Below are positions 25,183 to 32,998 of a stretch of DNA of 64,000 nt, piece after piece. The position numbers and the translations under genes were made by a program. The first letter of the stretch is position 1. Each line of letters starts with the position of its first letter. The notes beneath the pieces were generated by a model, which was not told the DNA's origin, searched no databases, and saw only the letters and a program-made list of their open reading frames with translations. The stretch spans positions 1 through 64,000 of the forward strand of contig NZ_QBKR01000006.1 of the NCBI RefSeq assembly GCF_003054245.1, given 5' to 3'. Source of the stretch: Melghirimyces profundicolus. GTDB taxonomy: Bacteria; Bacillota; Bacilli; Thermoactinomycetales; DSM-45169.

Positions 25183-26094
25183 TCAGCTTCCAGTGATGAT
25201 TCCCCCGTTGGGATGGAGAACCTGGCCGGTCATGTAGCACGAGTCATCGGAAGCGAGGTAGACGTAAGAGGGTGCGATCTCAAAGGGCTGACCCGCCCGC
25301 TTCATTGGTACATTCGTGCCGAAGACACTTACTTCTTCCGGTCTGAAGGTGGAGACGGTGAGTGGCGTCCAGATCGGACCGGGGGCGACGGCGTTAACCC
25401 GGATCCCCTTTTCCACCAAGGAAAGGGCGAGAGAGCGGGTGAGGGTGACGATCGCCCCTTTGGTCGAAGAGTAGTCGATCAAAACTCTACTTCCCTCGTA
25501 GGCGGTTACTGAAGTGGTGTTGATGATGGTGCTTCCGGGTTTCAGATGGGGAAGGGCAGCTTTGGTCAGGTAAACGAAAGAGTAGAGATTGGTACGGAAA
25601 GTGAGGTCCAGCTGATCTGCCGTGATGTCCAGGATGGACTTTTGGGCAATCTGAACTGCGTGATTATTGACGAGTATGTCAATCTTACCAAAGGTGTCCA
25701 GAGCCTGCTGGACGATTTTAGCGGAGTGCGACTCTTGTTTCAGGTCACCAGGGATCAACAGGCAACGCCTTCCCAACTGGAGGATACGTTCCTGAGTTTC
25801 CTTAGCATCCCGATGTTCATCGAGATAAGAAAGGACGAGATCCGCCCCCTCCTTGGCGAAGGCGTAAGCCACTGCCCGGCCAATACCACTGTCCCCACCG
25901 GTGATGACCGCCGTCCGGTCGTGAAGCTTACCGCTGCCCCTGTAGCTGGGGTTTTCGCTGATGGGCCGGGGATGCATCAGATATTCCAGGCCAGGCTGCC
26001 GGTCCTGGCTTTGGGGCGGAAAGGCCACCGGCCGTTCCATGCACTCCGTCTTGCGACCGTAATAGGGGTAAACTGGATAATAATCAGAGTTCAT
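25183..26094 (-). CDS. SDR-family oxidoreductase, general-stress type (YhxC/YdaD-like)
   Basis: 303 aa. A 45-residue N-terminal extension rich in Tyr, Pro and Gln precedes the SDR core; this extension is typical of the Bacillus YdaD/YhxC/YhdF stress group. The core has TGGDSGIGRAVA for cofactor binding, NNHA (in place of the usual NNAG), the catalytic Ser in NTTSV and Tyr/Lys in YSSTKGA. The end PNGGIITG fits the subgroup (HVNGG). Glycerol or glucose-dehydrogenase-like activity has been suggested for relatives; substrate unknown. The start ATG follows GGAGG. A SigB-type promoter would be expected from homologues but was not clearly seen. Confidence 0.85.
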   Translation of the reverse strand: MNSDYYPVYPYYGRKTECMERPVAFPPQSQDRQPGLEYLMHPRPISENPSYRGSGKLHDRTAVITGGDSGIGRAVAYAFAKEGADLVLSYLDEHRDAKETQERILQLGRRCLLIPGDLKQESHSAKIVQQALDTFGKIDILVNNHAVQIAQKSILDITADQLDLTFRTNLYSFVYLTKAALPHLKPGSTIINTTSVTAYEGSRVLIDYSSTKGAIVTLTRSLALSLVEKGIRVNAVAPGPIWTPLTVSTFRPEEVSVFGTNVPMKRAGQPFEIAPSYVYLASDDSCYMTGQVLHPNGGIITGS

Positions 26095-26277
26095 GATGAA
26101 CCTCCATGAAAATGAACTGGGCATTATACCCTATTCTGAATAGGTGAAATGGGAATCGGCGTTACGAAGATAAAAAAGTCGCAAAACCCGTACCTGGATG
26201 CCGGACTTTGCGATATTGATCAGCAGAGTGTTCCAGGATGCTTTTAGCGCCATCATCTTCATCCATTCCGGCAGGGG
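26095..26277. other. Intergenic region upstream of the stress SDR
   Basis: Holds the SDR promoter region and an imperfect hairpin (TCGCAAAACCCG ... CGGACTTTGCGA, near 26172-26212). No gene seen. Confidence 0.35.
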
Positions 26278-26460
26278 GTATGCAAGGAGTCCCCCTGGAA
26301 ATCCGTCCAGCCGGTCAAACAGGGGCGGCGGGCTCCCCGATGGTTGGACCGCAAAGAGCGGGCACTTCTCCGTCAGGTGCAGAAAGAACGGAATCCGCGG
26401 GACATCGCAATCGCTCTTTACTCCTGCATGTGGGGCTCCAGGTTATTGAAACAAGATTAC
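26278..26460 (+). pseudogene. Remnant of a tyrosine recombinase (phage-type integrase)
   Basis: One frame reads KESPWKSVQPVKQ, then GRRAPRWLDRKERALLRQV, then QKERNPRDIAIA (to about 26415). This matches the linker and start of the catalytic domain of XerC/phage-type integrases, where a segment like APRWLDRKEQ..LLR.V....N.RD.AI is followed by LLLHTGLRVSEL. In the next frame the continuation LLLHVGLQVIE follows directly, so a single-base shift around 26410-26418 splits the motif. The catalytic Arg of GLRxSEL is Gln here. Neither the N-terminal DNA-binding domain nor the HxxR/Y end is present. It is a dead fragment of a mobile element gene; the call is from motif memory. Confidence 0.5.
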
Positions 26461-26491
26461 ACGTTCAAGAAAACGCCGTTCCCGTTGGGTC

Positions 26492-26764
26492 TCATTTGCT
26501 GTTGCGGATCCGTTTCGGATCGCAGTCGGGTTTCCCTTTTTCCGTGAGCAGGGGACTCACCCCCGTGTCGGTCACCAGATACTTGCAGCCGGTGCGGTGA
26601 TCGGTATAGACATCCACGATCCACGGCAGATCCTTCTCCACTTCCGCCTCAAACCGCGCACCCTCTTTCCCGCATTCCTCCAGCCCGCAGCCGAAGATCT
26701 TTTCTTCATCCTTGAAAAAAGATTTGACAAATCCTTTCACCGGACGTAATATAATACCAACCAT
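26492..26764 (-). CDS. Small hypothetical protein, DUF6440-like
   Basis: 90 aa by the longest frame. The C-terminal half (ARFEAEVEKD ... DHRTGCKYLVTDTGVSPLLTEKGKP) resembles DUF6440-type small proteins, where a D..TGv.Yl motif leads into g.tPLld..GkP. The N-terminal part contains CGLEECGKEG with two cysteines. The true start is uncertain: the first ATG lacks a ribosome site and the first 10-13 codons overlap a strong plus-strand sigma-A promoter. A GTG at codon 9 (GTGAAAGGA) is an alternative. Function unknown. Confidence 0.55.
   Translation of the reverse strand: MVGIILRPVKGFVKSFFKDEEKIFGCGLEECGKEGARFEAEVEKDLPWIVDVYTDHRTGCKYLVTDTGVSPLLTEKGKPDCDPKRIRNSK
26725..26753 (+). promoter_or_regulatory. 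Strong sigma-A-type promoter for the DAACS transporter
   Basis: TTGACA at 26725-26730, 17-base spacer, TAATAT at 26748-26753 (the overlapping TATAAT at 26751 would give a spacer of 20). It is oriented toward the transporter gene 125 bases downstream and predicts a leader of about 115 nt containing the hairpin at 26788-26822. Confidence 0.7.
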
Positions 26765-26787
26765 CCCGATATGAATTTATATGTTAC

Positions 26788-26822
26788 CCGGTGAGACCCG
26801 TCCCCCGGTCGGGCCTCACCGG
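26788..26822 (+). promoter_or_regulatory. GC-rich hairpin in the leader of the DAACS transporter
   Basis: CCGGTGAG (26788-26795) pairs with CTCACCGG (26815-26822) and the inner CCCG/CGGG extends the stem. TTCTTTA follows, a weak U-tract. It lies between promoter and ribosome site, so it might be an attenuator or simply a leftover terminator. No known riboswitch class was recognised. Confidence 0.4.
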
Positions 26823-26877
26823 TTCTTTACGTTGATGTGTCGCCGATTCGACTGTTTTATCAAAGGAGGTTTTACTG

Positions 26878-28197
26878 TTGACTCTCAGTCTTCTCGTTTC
26901 CGCTGTTCTGATCAGCTTTCTCCTCTTCCTCAGGCGGAAAAAAGTCAGCTTCGGCATCCGGGTGATGACCGCCATGTTCCTGGGGGTGGCCGTCGGAGCG
27001 GCCCTGGGGAAAGAAGCCGAAGTGGTCGGCATCCTCGGAGACGCCTTCGTCAACCTGATCAAAATGCTGGTCATTCCACTGGTGGTGACGGCAATCCTCT
27101 CCAGCATCACCACCATCAAAGACCCGGCTCAACTCCGGAAGATCGGACTGAAAACGATCGGTCTGTTCCTCCTGACCGCCGTCATCGCCAGTTCCATCGG
27201 TATATTGGTGGGGAATGCCTTCCATGTGGGAGCCGGGATGGATTTCAACGTGAAAGACCCCGGGGAGGCACGGGAAATCCCCCCGGTCACCGAAGTCTTA
27301 CTAAACATGGTCCCGGATAACCCCGTCGCCGAAGCCGCCGAAGGACAGATTCTGCCCGTGATCTTTTTCGCCATGCTGATCGGCATCGCCATCACCATCG
27401 AATCCCGGCGCAATCCGGAATCCGTCGAACCGGTGAAACGGTTGATCGAGTCCTTTTCCAAGGTGATGTTCCGGGTCACCAAGATGATCCTGAAGCTGAC
27501 CCCTTACGGCGTTTACGGCTTGATGGTCCGGGTGGCCGCCGAGCACGGGCTCTCCACTCTGCTTCCGCTGATGGAAGTGGTCGTGGCCGTTTATCTCGCC
27601 TGCCTGATCCACCTGGTCATCACCTACGGCAGCCTGGTCAGCTTTGTCGCCAAAGTGAACCCGGTCCGGTTCCTGAAAAAAATCTGGCCGGTGATGGTGG
27701 TCGCCTTCTCCACCCGGAGCAGCTACGGCACCCTCCCCGTCACCCTGAAGACCCTGACCAACCGGGTGAAGGTGTCCGAAAAGATTTCCAGCTTCGTCGC
27801 CCCTCTGGGCGCCACCATGAACATGGACGCCTGCGGCGGGCTTTATCCCGCAGTCGTGGCGGTCTTCGTGGCAAACGTCTTTAACCTGGATTTAGGTGCG
27901 ACCGATTACCTGCTCCTGGTCACCACCGCCGCTCTGGCTTCCATCGGTACCGCCGGCGTCCCCGGTACCGCCTCCATCATGACCACGGTGGTTCTGACCA
28001 GCATGGGGCTTCCCCTGGAAGGAATGGCGATGGTCCTCGGGATTGACGCCCTCCTCGACATGGGCCGCACGGCTGTCAACGTAACCGGTGACACCGTTGC
28101 CTCCCTCGTCATTGCTGACTCCGAAGGGGAATTCGACCGCGACTCCTTCAACAGCGACGAGGCGGCAGATGAATTGGAACTGAACGAGGCAGTATAA
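26878..28197 (+). CDS. Dicarboxylate/amino acid:cation symporter (DAACS/SLC1 family)
   Basis: 439 aa, eight long membrane segments plus re-entrant loops. SLC1 landmarks: FVNLIKMLVIPLVVTAI in helix 3, the Ser-rich re-entrant loop as FSTRSSYGTLPVTL, the ion-site NMDACGGLYPA (normally NMDGTA) and the late VPGTASIMTTVVL. The TRSS loop and NMDACGG point to the cystine/TcyP-like branch rather than classical GltP, but this is inference. The protein ends in an acidic tail rich in E and D. The start is TTG after AAAGGAGG. A strong promoter with a hairpin leader lies upstream and a terminator follows, so it is a single-gene unit. Confidence 0.87.
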   Translation: MTLSLLVSAVLISFLLFLRRKKVSFGIRVMTAMFLGVAVGAALGKEAEVVGILGDAFVNLIKMLVIPLVVTAILSSITTIKDPAQLRKIGLKTIGLFLLTAVIASSIGILVGNAFHVGAGMDFNVKDPGEAREIPPVTEVLLNMVPDNPVAEAAEGQILPVIFFAMLIGIAITIESRRNPESVEPVKRLIESFSKVMFRVTKMILKLTPYGVYGLMVRVAAEHGLSTLLPLMEVVVAVYLACLIHLVITYGSLVSFVAKVNPVRFLKKIWPVMVVAFSTRSSYGTLPVTLKTLTNRVKVSEKISSFVAPLGATMNMDACGGLYPAVVAVFVANVFNLDLGATDYLLLVTTAALASIGTAGVPGTASIMTTVVLTSMGLPLEGMAMVLGIDALLDMGRTAVNVTGDTVASLVIADSEGEFDRDSFNSDEAADELELNEAV

Positions 28198-28208
28198 GGT
28201 TTCTGAAC

Positions 28209-28242
28209 AAACCGACCTCCCCTTTCAGGAGGTCGGTTTTTC
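28209..28242 (+). terminator. Intrinsic terminator of the DAACS gene
   Basis: 12-bp stem AAACCGACCTCC (28209-28220) / GGAGGTCGGTTT, then TTTC. Confidence 0.85.
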
Positions 28243-28436
28243 ATTCCAATCCCATTAAATGATGCCAATATTTTGATAATAACAGGAGCGAAAAAGGATT
28301 CACCCGCGGAACCGTCCCGGGTTGTTTATGGACTTCACCGCCGGGAAAACATGCAACTTATGCGGGACAATAGGAGTTAATGAAGACAGAAGAGCGGCCC
28401 ATCAACAATCATCGATACCATAAAAGGAGGGTAAAT

Positions 28437-28841
28437 ATGCTGACCCGGGAAGAGAAGTTGGATCGTTTTGCCCGGCTTCTTACCGTTTGGCACACAAAAT
28501 ACGACGACGGGACCAACATCGACATCATCGCCTACGACATCGTTTACATGACCGCCGCCCAGGGTTGGAGTGTGGAGGAGGGAATTCAATGGGGCCTGGA
28601 AAACTCTCAGGTGATTGAGAAAGACGGAAGGCCGCTCCGGATCTTGACCCGTCAAGCGGGGATCCAGGCCTGGCGGGCTTTCAACCAAGTGCAGCACGGC
28701 AATCCCGACCGAAAACTCATCTGCCAGGAATGCAGCCGGGAAATAAAAGACAAACCCCATGAAATGCTGAACGGCCACCGACCGGTCTGTTCAAAAAGTT
28801 GTGTGAAGGATTTTCCGTGGCTGAAGGCACCCTCCGGTTGA
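28437..28841 (+). CDS. Hypothetical protein with a C-terminal zinc finger
   Basis: 134 aa from the ATG of MLTREEKLDRF after AAAAGGAGGG. The first 90 residues look helical and globular (WHTKYDDGTNIDIIAYDIVY). The end has ICQECSREI and VCSKSC, two CxxC/CxxxC-type pairs about 25 residues apart that could bind zinc. An upstream in-frame ATG exists but has no ribosome site. Function not recognised. It converges on the next gene through a strong bidirectional terminator. Confidence 0.72.
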   Translation: MLTREEKLDRFARLLTVWHTKYDDGTNIDIIAYDIVYMTAAQGWSVEEGIQWGLENSQVIEKDGRPLRILTRQAGIQAWRAFNQVQHGNPDRKLICQECSREIKDKPHEMLNGHRPVCSKSCVKDFPWLKAPSG

Positions 28842-28866
28842 AGATTGAGATTGGCACCACCATACA

Positions 28867-28900
28867 TAAACCGGGACCGTCTTCGGACGGTCCCGGTTTA
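28867..28900. terminator. Bidirectional intrinsic terminator
   Basis: Perfect 15-bp stem TAAACCGGGACCGTC (28867-28881) / GACGGTCCCGGTTTA (28886-28900) with a TTCG tetraloop. It supplies the stop codon of the minus-strand gene and terminates both converging genes. Confidence 0.85.
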
Positions 28901-29446
28901 TGTTTCCCCGAATCCCTTTTGCATCTGCACAAAGCTGGGGAGCCTGTAGCCTTCCTTCCCCGCTTGGTTGGTCTCCCCCTTCTCCCGGTCCTGTTTCAAC
29001 CGGTTCACAATGGAGCTCCGGATCTCATGTTCCCTCCGCTCCTCCTCACCCTGTTCCCAATAACGCTGCAACCGGTCCTGTGCCTGGTTGAAGAGGTGGT
29101 GGAGGTCATTCCGGCAGGAAGCAAAAGCCGGGTCCGCCTGTTCCATCTCCTCCATATATTCCTTGCACTGGGTCAACACCCGGTGGATCTCCCGCGCCAT
29201 TTCCGTCACTTCCCGGGAAGGACGGGCCTCCCGTCCCTGCCCCCTCTCCGGACTGCCGCCGTTCGGGGGGCCGACTCTCCGGTACAGGGAATGCATATTC
29301 CGGTTCACTTCATTGGTCTTCATCTGGATGTTTCGGATCTCGTAGCTGTAAGCCGGCAACTCCATTTGTAACGCCTCAAGCTCCTGCAACAAACCCGTTA
29401 CATACTGCTCCATCTTCCGAAACCGGTTTTCCACCGTATCCGCCAT
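28898..29446 (-). CDS. Hypothetical coiled-coil protein
   Basis: 182 aa from the ATG of MADTVENRF after GCAGGAG. Heptad-like helical segments run over residues 1-55 and 80-155 (many E, R, Q, L), so a coiled coil is likely. A flexible GPPNGGSPERGQGRE linker separates them. No signal peptide, membrane helix or known motif. The longer upstream frame (22 codons) has no ribosome site. The stop codon lies inside the terminator stem. Confidence 0.68.
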   Translation of the reverse strand: MADTVENRFRKMEQYVTGLLQELEALQMELPAYSYEIRNIQMKTNEVNRNMHSLYRRVGPPNGGSPERGQGREARPSREVTEMAREIHRVLTQCKEYMEEMEQADPAFASCRNDLHHLFNQAQDRLQRYWEQGEEERREHEIRSSIVNRLKQDREKGETNQAGKEGYRLPSFVQMQKGFGET

Positions 29447-29799
29447 TTTATCAACTCCTGCGAATTCAGGCGGTAACTTGAAAGTCACCGCCTTGTTGCC
29501 GATCGGAATCAAACGATGATCCCATCGGAAGAAAAATCTACCTTATCTGCAGTATATACGTTTTGTCGGACCGGGAGCAATACAAAAGTCCCGGGAGGTA
29601 CCACACCTTCATCTCAAAAACCGAAGTCTCCCAGTCTGATGGGCAATCGATTCATCGGTTCCATGGATCAGGGCAGAGGGCCGACACCCCGGTTCGCCTC
29701 AGTCTGAGACGATGGGCCGAGACAAAGGTCGGACCTCTTACCGAAGTCAAAAAAAGCGGTCTCCATTACAATAAAAAGAAAGAACGAAGGGGAGATATC
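29447..29799. other. Divergent intergenic region
   Basis: About 350 bases. GGCGGTAACTTGAAAGTCACCGCC (near 29469-29492) is an imperfect palindrome just upstream of the coiled-coil gene. ACCGAAGTC occurs twice, near 29622 and 29741. No coding frame with a ribosome site, no recognised RNA. Confidence 0.35.
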
Positions 29800-30183
29800 A
29801 TGCGATATAAACGACGCTGTATGATGGTAACGGCTTATGCTCCGACAGACCTGAAACTGAAGGAGGCCAATGCGCTCTTTAATCAATACATTGCCAACCG
29901 GGAGCGTGGTCATTGCGTTTTTCACGATCATTTCCTCCATCAACCGGGTGGGGTGGCGTTTTTCGAGGTGAGTCGTGAGGAACAGGAAAAAAAGGTGAAG
30001 AACGCTGCGGAATTGCCGGGGTGGAGGTTGGAGATTCAACCGCTGATCCATTCCCGGTCGGCGGCGGGTTTTGTTGCCCAACTCCATTACACCAGTGAAA
30101 ACTATTTTGACATTCCTCTCTCTTCCCTGACGGAACGAATCGACAGGGCGAAAATGGAAAACCGCAGTCCGTTTCAGGCTTAA
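29800..30183 (+). CDS. Hypothetical protein
   Basis: 127 aa from ATG after AAGGGGAGAT. Mixed alpha/beta by appearance: MMVTAYAPTDLKLKEAN, then HCVFHDHFLHQPGGVAFFEVS, which has a small cluster of His residues, and a C-terminal FVAQLHYTSENYFDIPL. The pattern of an N-terminal strand, a helix and a strand might suggest a ferredoxin-like/antibiotic-biosynthesis-monooxygenase-like fold, but no motif proves this. No recognised partner genes. Confidence 0.65.
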   Translation: MRYKRRCMMVTAYAPTDLKLKEANALFNQYIANRERGHCVFHDHFLHQPGGVAFFEVSREEQEKKVKNAAELPGWRLEIQPLIHSRSAAGFVAQLHYTSENYFDIPLSSLTERIDRAKMENRSPFQA

Positions 30184-30246
30184 TCCATTCTTCCATGAAG
30201 AGGGGACATCGGCTGGGCATGAGAAAACCGGGAAGGAACCTCGAAA

Positions 30247-30277
30247 GAAGAAACCCCTCCGGTTATCCGAAGGGGAT
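30247..30277 (-). terminator. Intrinsic terminator of the dppA-oppA unit
   Basis: On the minus strand CCCCTTCGG / CCGGAGGGG around a TTAT-type loop (30254-30276, one mismatch), then TTTCTTCTTTC. Confidence 0.75.
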
Positions 30278-30282
30278 CTTCA

Positions 30283-31890
30283 TCACTCCGCCCACCGGGT
30301 CCACCGCACGTCGGGATAGCGGTTGATGCGAACCACCCCCCCTTTCAGCTCCGGTTGGATGAGGTTGTTCTGGGTGTAGTAGTAGACCGGAATGAAGGGG
30401 AGTTCTTCCATCAGGATGTCCTCGGCCCGGTGGAGGAGATTCATGCGCTTTTCTTCGTTTTGCTCCCCTTTGGCTTTCGCCATCAGGCGGTCGTACTCCT
30501 GGTTCACCCACCCGGTCTGGTTATTGGGGGAATCGCCCAGGTAATAGTCCAGGATCACCACCGGGTCGACGAAAATCCCGATCCAGCCCATCCGGGCCAT
30601 CTGGTAATCCCGCTGGGAAACGGTGTCGAGATAGACCTTCCATTCCCGGTTGGACAGTTTCACGTCCACATTCAAATTCTTCTTCAACATGGCCTGGACG
30701 GCTTGGGCGATGGCCTTGTGGTTCTCATCGGTATTATAACTCAGGGTGACCTTGGGGAGCTCCTTCCACCCTTCCTCTTTCATCCCTTCTTTCAGCAGCT
30801 TCCGGGCTTCGGCCACATCCTGTTTCACATAGGAAGTGGTTTTTTCCTCCCGGAAATCTTCCCCGCCGGGGGTTTCATAGCCGTGGGGAACAAAGGCGCC
30901 CGCCGGTTTTTCCCCGCCGCGGGAAACATTTTTCACGATGGATTGCCGGTCGATGGCCAGGTTGAATGCCTTGCGGATCTTTTTATTGTTGAAGGGCTTT
31001 TTGTCCACATTCAGCATGAACATATAGGTGCCGAAGTAAGGGGTCGTCTTCAGATTCCCCTTCCCCTTCTCCTTTTCCAGGAGTTCCGCTGGCAGATCAG
31101 TGACGATGTCCAGTTCTTTTGCTTGAAACATTTGGTACGCGGTTTCGGAACTGTCCACCATCTTCCACCGGATCCGGTCCATGGTGATCTCGTTCTTCCC
31201 GTGGTAGCGAGGGTTTTTCACCGCCGTCAACTCTTCGTCGTGCTTCCACTCCGTCAACCGGTAAGCGCCGTTGCTGAGGAGGGTGTCCGGGTTGCCGGCC
31301 CATTTTTCGGGATGTTTCTTCACTTGGTCGACGGGAACAGGAAAATACACCCAGAAGGTAAGCAACTCTTTAAAATAAGCGACCGGCTTTTCCAGAGTGA
31401 CGACCAGTGTGCGGTCGTCCTTGGCCTCCACCCCCACATCACCGGCGGAACCTTCTCCTTTGTTATACGCTTCCGCCCCCTTCAAATAGTAAAGGTAGAA
31501 GGCGAACTGGCTGCCGGTCTCCGGGCTGAGAACGCGTTTCCAGGCATACTCGAAGTCCTCTGCCGTAACCGGACTGCCGTCGGACCACTTGGCGTCTTTC
31601 CTCAAGGTGAAGGTATACGTCTTTTTGTCCCCGGAAACTTCCACCTCCGACGCCATCCCTTTTACCACGTTCCCCTTTTGGTCCTTCGTGTAGAGCCCTT
31701 CAAAGAGATGTTCCAGCACCCAGCCCGAGGTGGTGTCCGTGGCCAGGGCCGGATCCAGGGAGGGGGGTTCCGTCTGTGCGTTCAGGGTGATTTCCTGCTG
31801 TCCATCCGCCGACGATTCCCTTCCGCAGGCAGAAAGAATCGGCAGCAGGATCAGTAACGTTGCCACCATCATCAGGAGGTTTCGTCTCAT
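30283..31890 (-). CDS. Peptide ABC transporter substrate-binding lipoprotein (OppA/DppE-like, SBP family 5)
   Basis: 535 aa. Signal peptide with lipobox ILSAC at residues 18-22, so it is anchored outside the membrane. Family 5 signatures: LDPALATD near the N-terminus, the GLYTKDQKGNVV segment, YTFTLRKDAKWSDGSPVTAEDF (the SBP_bac_5 signature) and IRKAFNLAIDR mid-protein. It delivers short peptides to a membrane permease, but no permease or ATPase genes follow here, so it is an orphan receptor. It lies 47 bases downstream of the D-aminopeptidase gene, an arrangement recalling the Bacillus dpp operon (dppA to dppE). The start is ATG after AGGAGAAAGG. Confidence 0.92.
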   Translation of the reverse strand: MRRNLLMMVATLLILLPILSACGRESSADGQQEITLNAQTEPPSLDPALATDTTSGWVLEHLFEGLYTKDQKGNVVKGMASEVEVSGDKKTYTFTLRKDAKWSDGSPVTAEDFEYAWKRVLSPETGSQFAFYLYYLKGAEAYNKGEGSAGDVGVEAKDDRTLVVTLEKPVAYFKELLTFWVYFPVPVDQVKKHPEKWAGNPDTLLSNGAYRLTEWKHDEELTAVKNPRYHGKNEITMDRIRWKMVDSSETAYQMFQAKELDIVTDLPAELLEKEKGKGNLKTTPYFGTYMFMLNVDKKPFNNKKIRKAFNLAIDRQSIVKNVSRGGEKPAGAFVPHGYETPGGEDFREEKTTSYVKQDVAEARKLLKEGMKEEGWKELPKVTLSYNTDENHKAIAQAVQAMLKKNLNVDVKLSNREWKVYLDTVSQRDYQMARMGWIGIFVDPVVILDYYLGDSPNNQTGWVNQEYDRLMAKAKGEQNEEKRMNLLHRAEDILMEELPFIPVYYYTQNNLIQPELKGGVVRINRYPDVRWTRWAE

Positions 31891-31937
31891 ATCCTTTCTC
31901 CTCTCAATGGTTTTTTCGTCCTGTCACCCTTTTGGGA

Positions 31938-32786
31938 TCAGGCATTCACATCACCGAGCACGCCACGGGTGGCCGCCATCCCGATGATGAGGCAGGCCCA
32001 CATTTCTTTGTAGGCGGTAACGCTATCCTCAGCGGTGAACCGGACCGTTTTGGGCCCGACCCGCTCCACTCCCGGGATCGTGGTGGTCATCAGGGCCTGG
32101 TTGGTCCCGTGAAAATCGATCTCGTAAGTGACCGCTCCTTCCAGGATATGGGGTCGGATCCGCCCCCGCCCCCTTACGGCCTCTTCCGCCTTCCGCCGGA
32201 TCTGCTCCCGCGCTTTCACCGGCGGGAGAAGGCGGGCGGCCAACCGGTCCACGCCCCTTTTGACCTGAACGGTATGTATGTCGGGGGACCATTCCCGGAC
32301 TTCCTCCACGAGGGCTTCATCCCCGGTGACGAGGAGGACGGGAACGTTGTAGAACCCGACCACTCCGGCGTTCAGCTCCGCCTCCCCCACGGCCCGTCCG
32401 TTCACACGGATCTCGGCCACGCATCCTCCGGCCAGGGTGTGATTGATCACTGCCCGCTCATTTCCCCCTTCCCGTCCGTGGTACCCCACGAGAAAAACCC
32501 CGTCAAAGGATCCGTCGATTCCTTCCATCTGGCACATGATCCGGTTGTTCCCGGAGATCAGCTCCGCCCGGGAATCCAGTTCCTCGATCAGGATATTGGA
32601 CATGTTGCCGTGCCCGTCGCAAACCACGACCTCCGTCGCGCCGCCGGCAAAAGCCCCTTCCACCGCCGCATTGACATCGGCCGTCATCAGCCGCCGGAAA
32701 CGCTGGTACTCGCTGTCCTTCTTCAGTTGCATGTTGGTCGCCACTCCGGAAATGCCTTCCATATCCGCGGAAATATAGATTTTCAC
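31938..32786 (-). CDS. dppA: D-aminopeptidase DppA (M55)
   Basis: 282 aa. M55 starts with the metal motif SADMEG at residues 6-11; VCDGHGNM near residue 56 and VGYHGREG near residue 99 supply further ligands, and NHT lies about 15 residues later. DppA of Bacillus is a binuclear zinc decamer that cuts D-Ala-D-Ala and similar peptides, used in adaptation to nutrient limitation. The start is GTG (GTGAAAATC) after GGAG. It is followed closely by a peptide-binding lipoprotein gene, but dppB, dppC and dppD are missing, so the local operon is a reduced version. Confidence 0.93.
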   Translation of the reverse strand: MKIYISADMEGISGVATNMQLKKDSEYQRFRRLMTADVNAAVEGAFAGGATEVVVCDGHGNMSNILIEELDSRAELISGNNRIMCQMEGIDGSFDGVFLVGYHGREGGNERAVINHTLAGGCVAEIRVNGRAVGEAELNAGVVGFYNVPVLLVTGDEALVEEVREWSPDIHTVQVKRGVDRLAARLLPPVKAREQIRRKAEEAVRGRGRIRPHILEGAVTYEIDFHGTNQALMTTTIPGVERVGPKTVRFTAEDSVTAYKEMWACLIIGMAATRGVLGDVNA

Positions 32787-32900
32787 AAATCACTCACTCC
32801 AGCCAGAAAACTCTTTTTGTCTGTTTATTATTTTGCGATCAACCCATAAAAACCTTCTAATATTAAATATTTTGTTGTATGATGAAACGGGGACTGAAAA

Positions 32901-32936
32901 GCAAAAAAGCACTGCCTTCCCCAAGACAGTGCTTCC
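32901..32936 (-). terminator. Minus-strand hairpin-plus-T6 upstream of dppA
   Basis: AAGCACTG (32907-32914) pairs with CAGTGCTT (32927-32934), followed on the minus strand by TTTTTTGC. No minus-strand gene lies upstream of it (lysE runs the other way), so it could stop antisense reading from the lysE side or act as a leader attenuator for dppA. Confidence 0.5.
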
Positions 32937-32998
32937 AGTGCCAAAGAGGAACTATCATCCAGCCTTCCATTTCCACAACAAACAAGGGAGAATGACTC

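Noticed and set aside
29560-29760. T-box or other riboswitch in the leader at 29.6-29.8 kb
   Set aside because: A GGGAGGTACCACAC stretch recalls part of a T-box, but the AGGGTGGNACCGCG core, specifier loop and antiterminator are not there, and the downstream gene is not a synthetase or transporter.
30355-31857. 500-codon plus-strand frame opposite the OppA-like gene
   Set aside because: Shadow of a convincing lipoprotein gene with ribosome site and lipobox.
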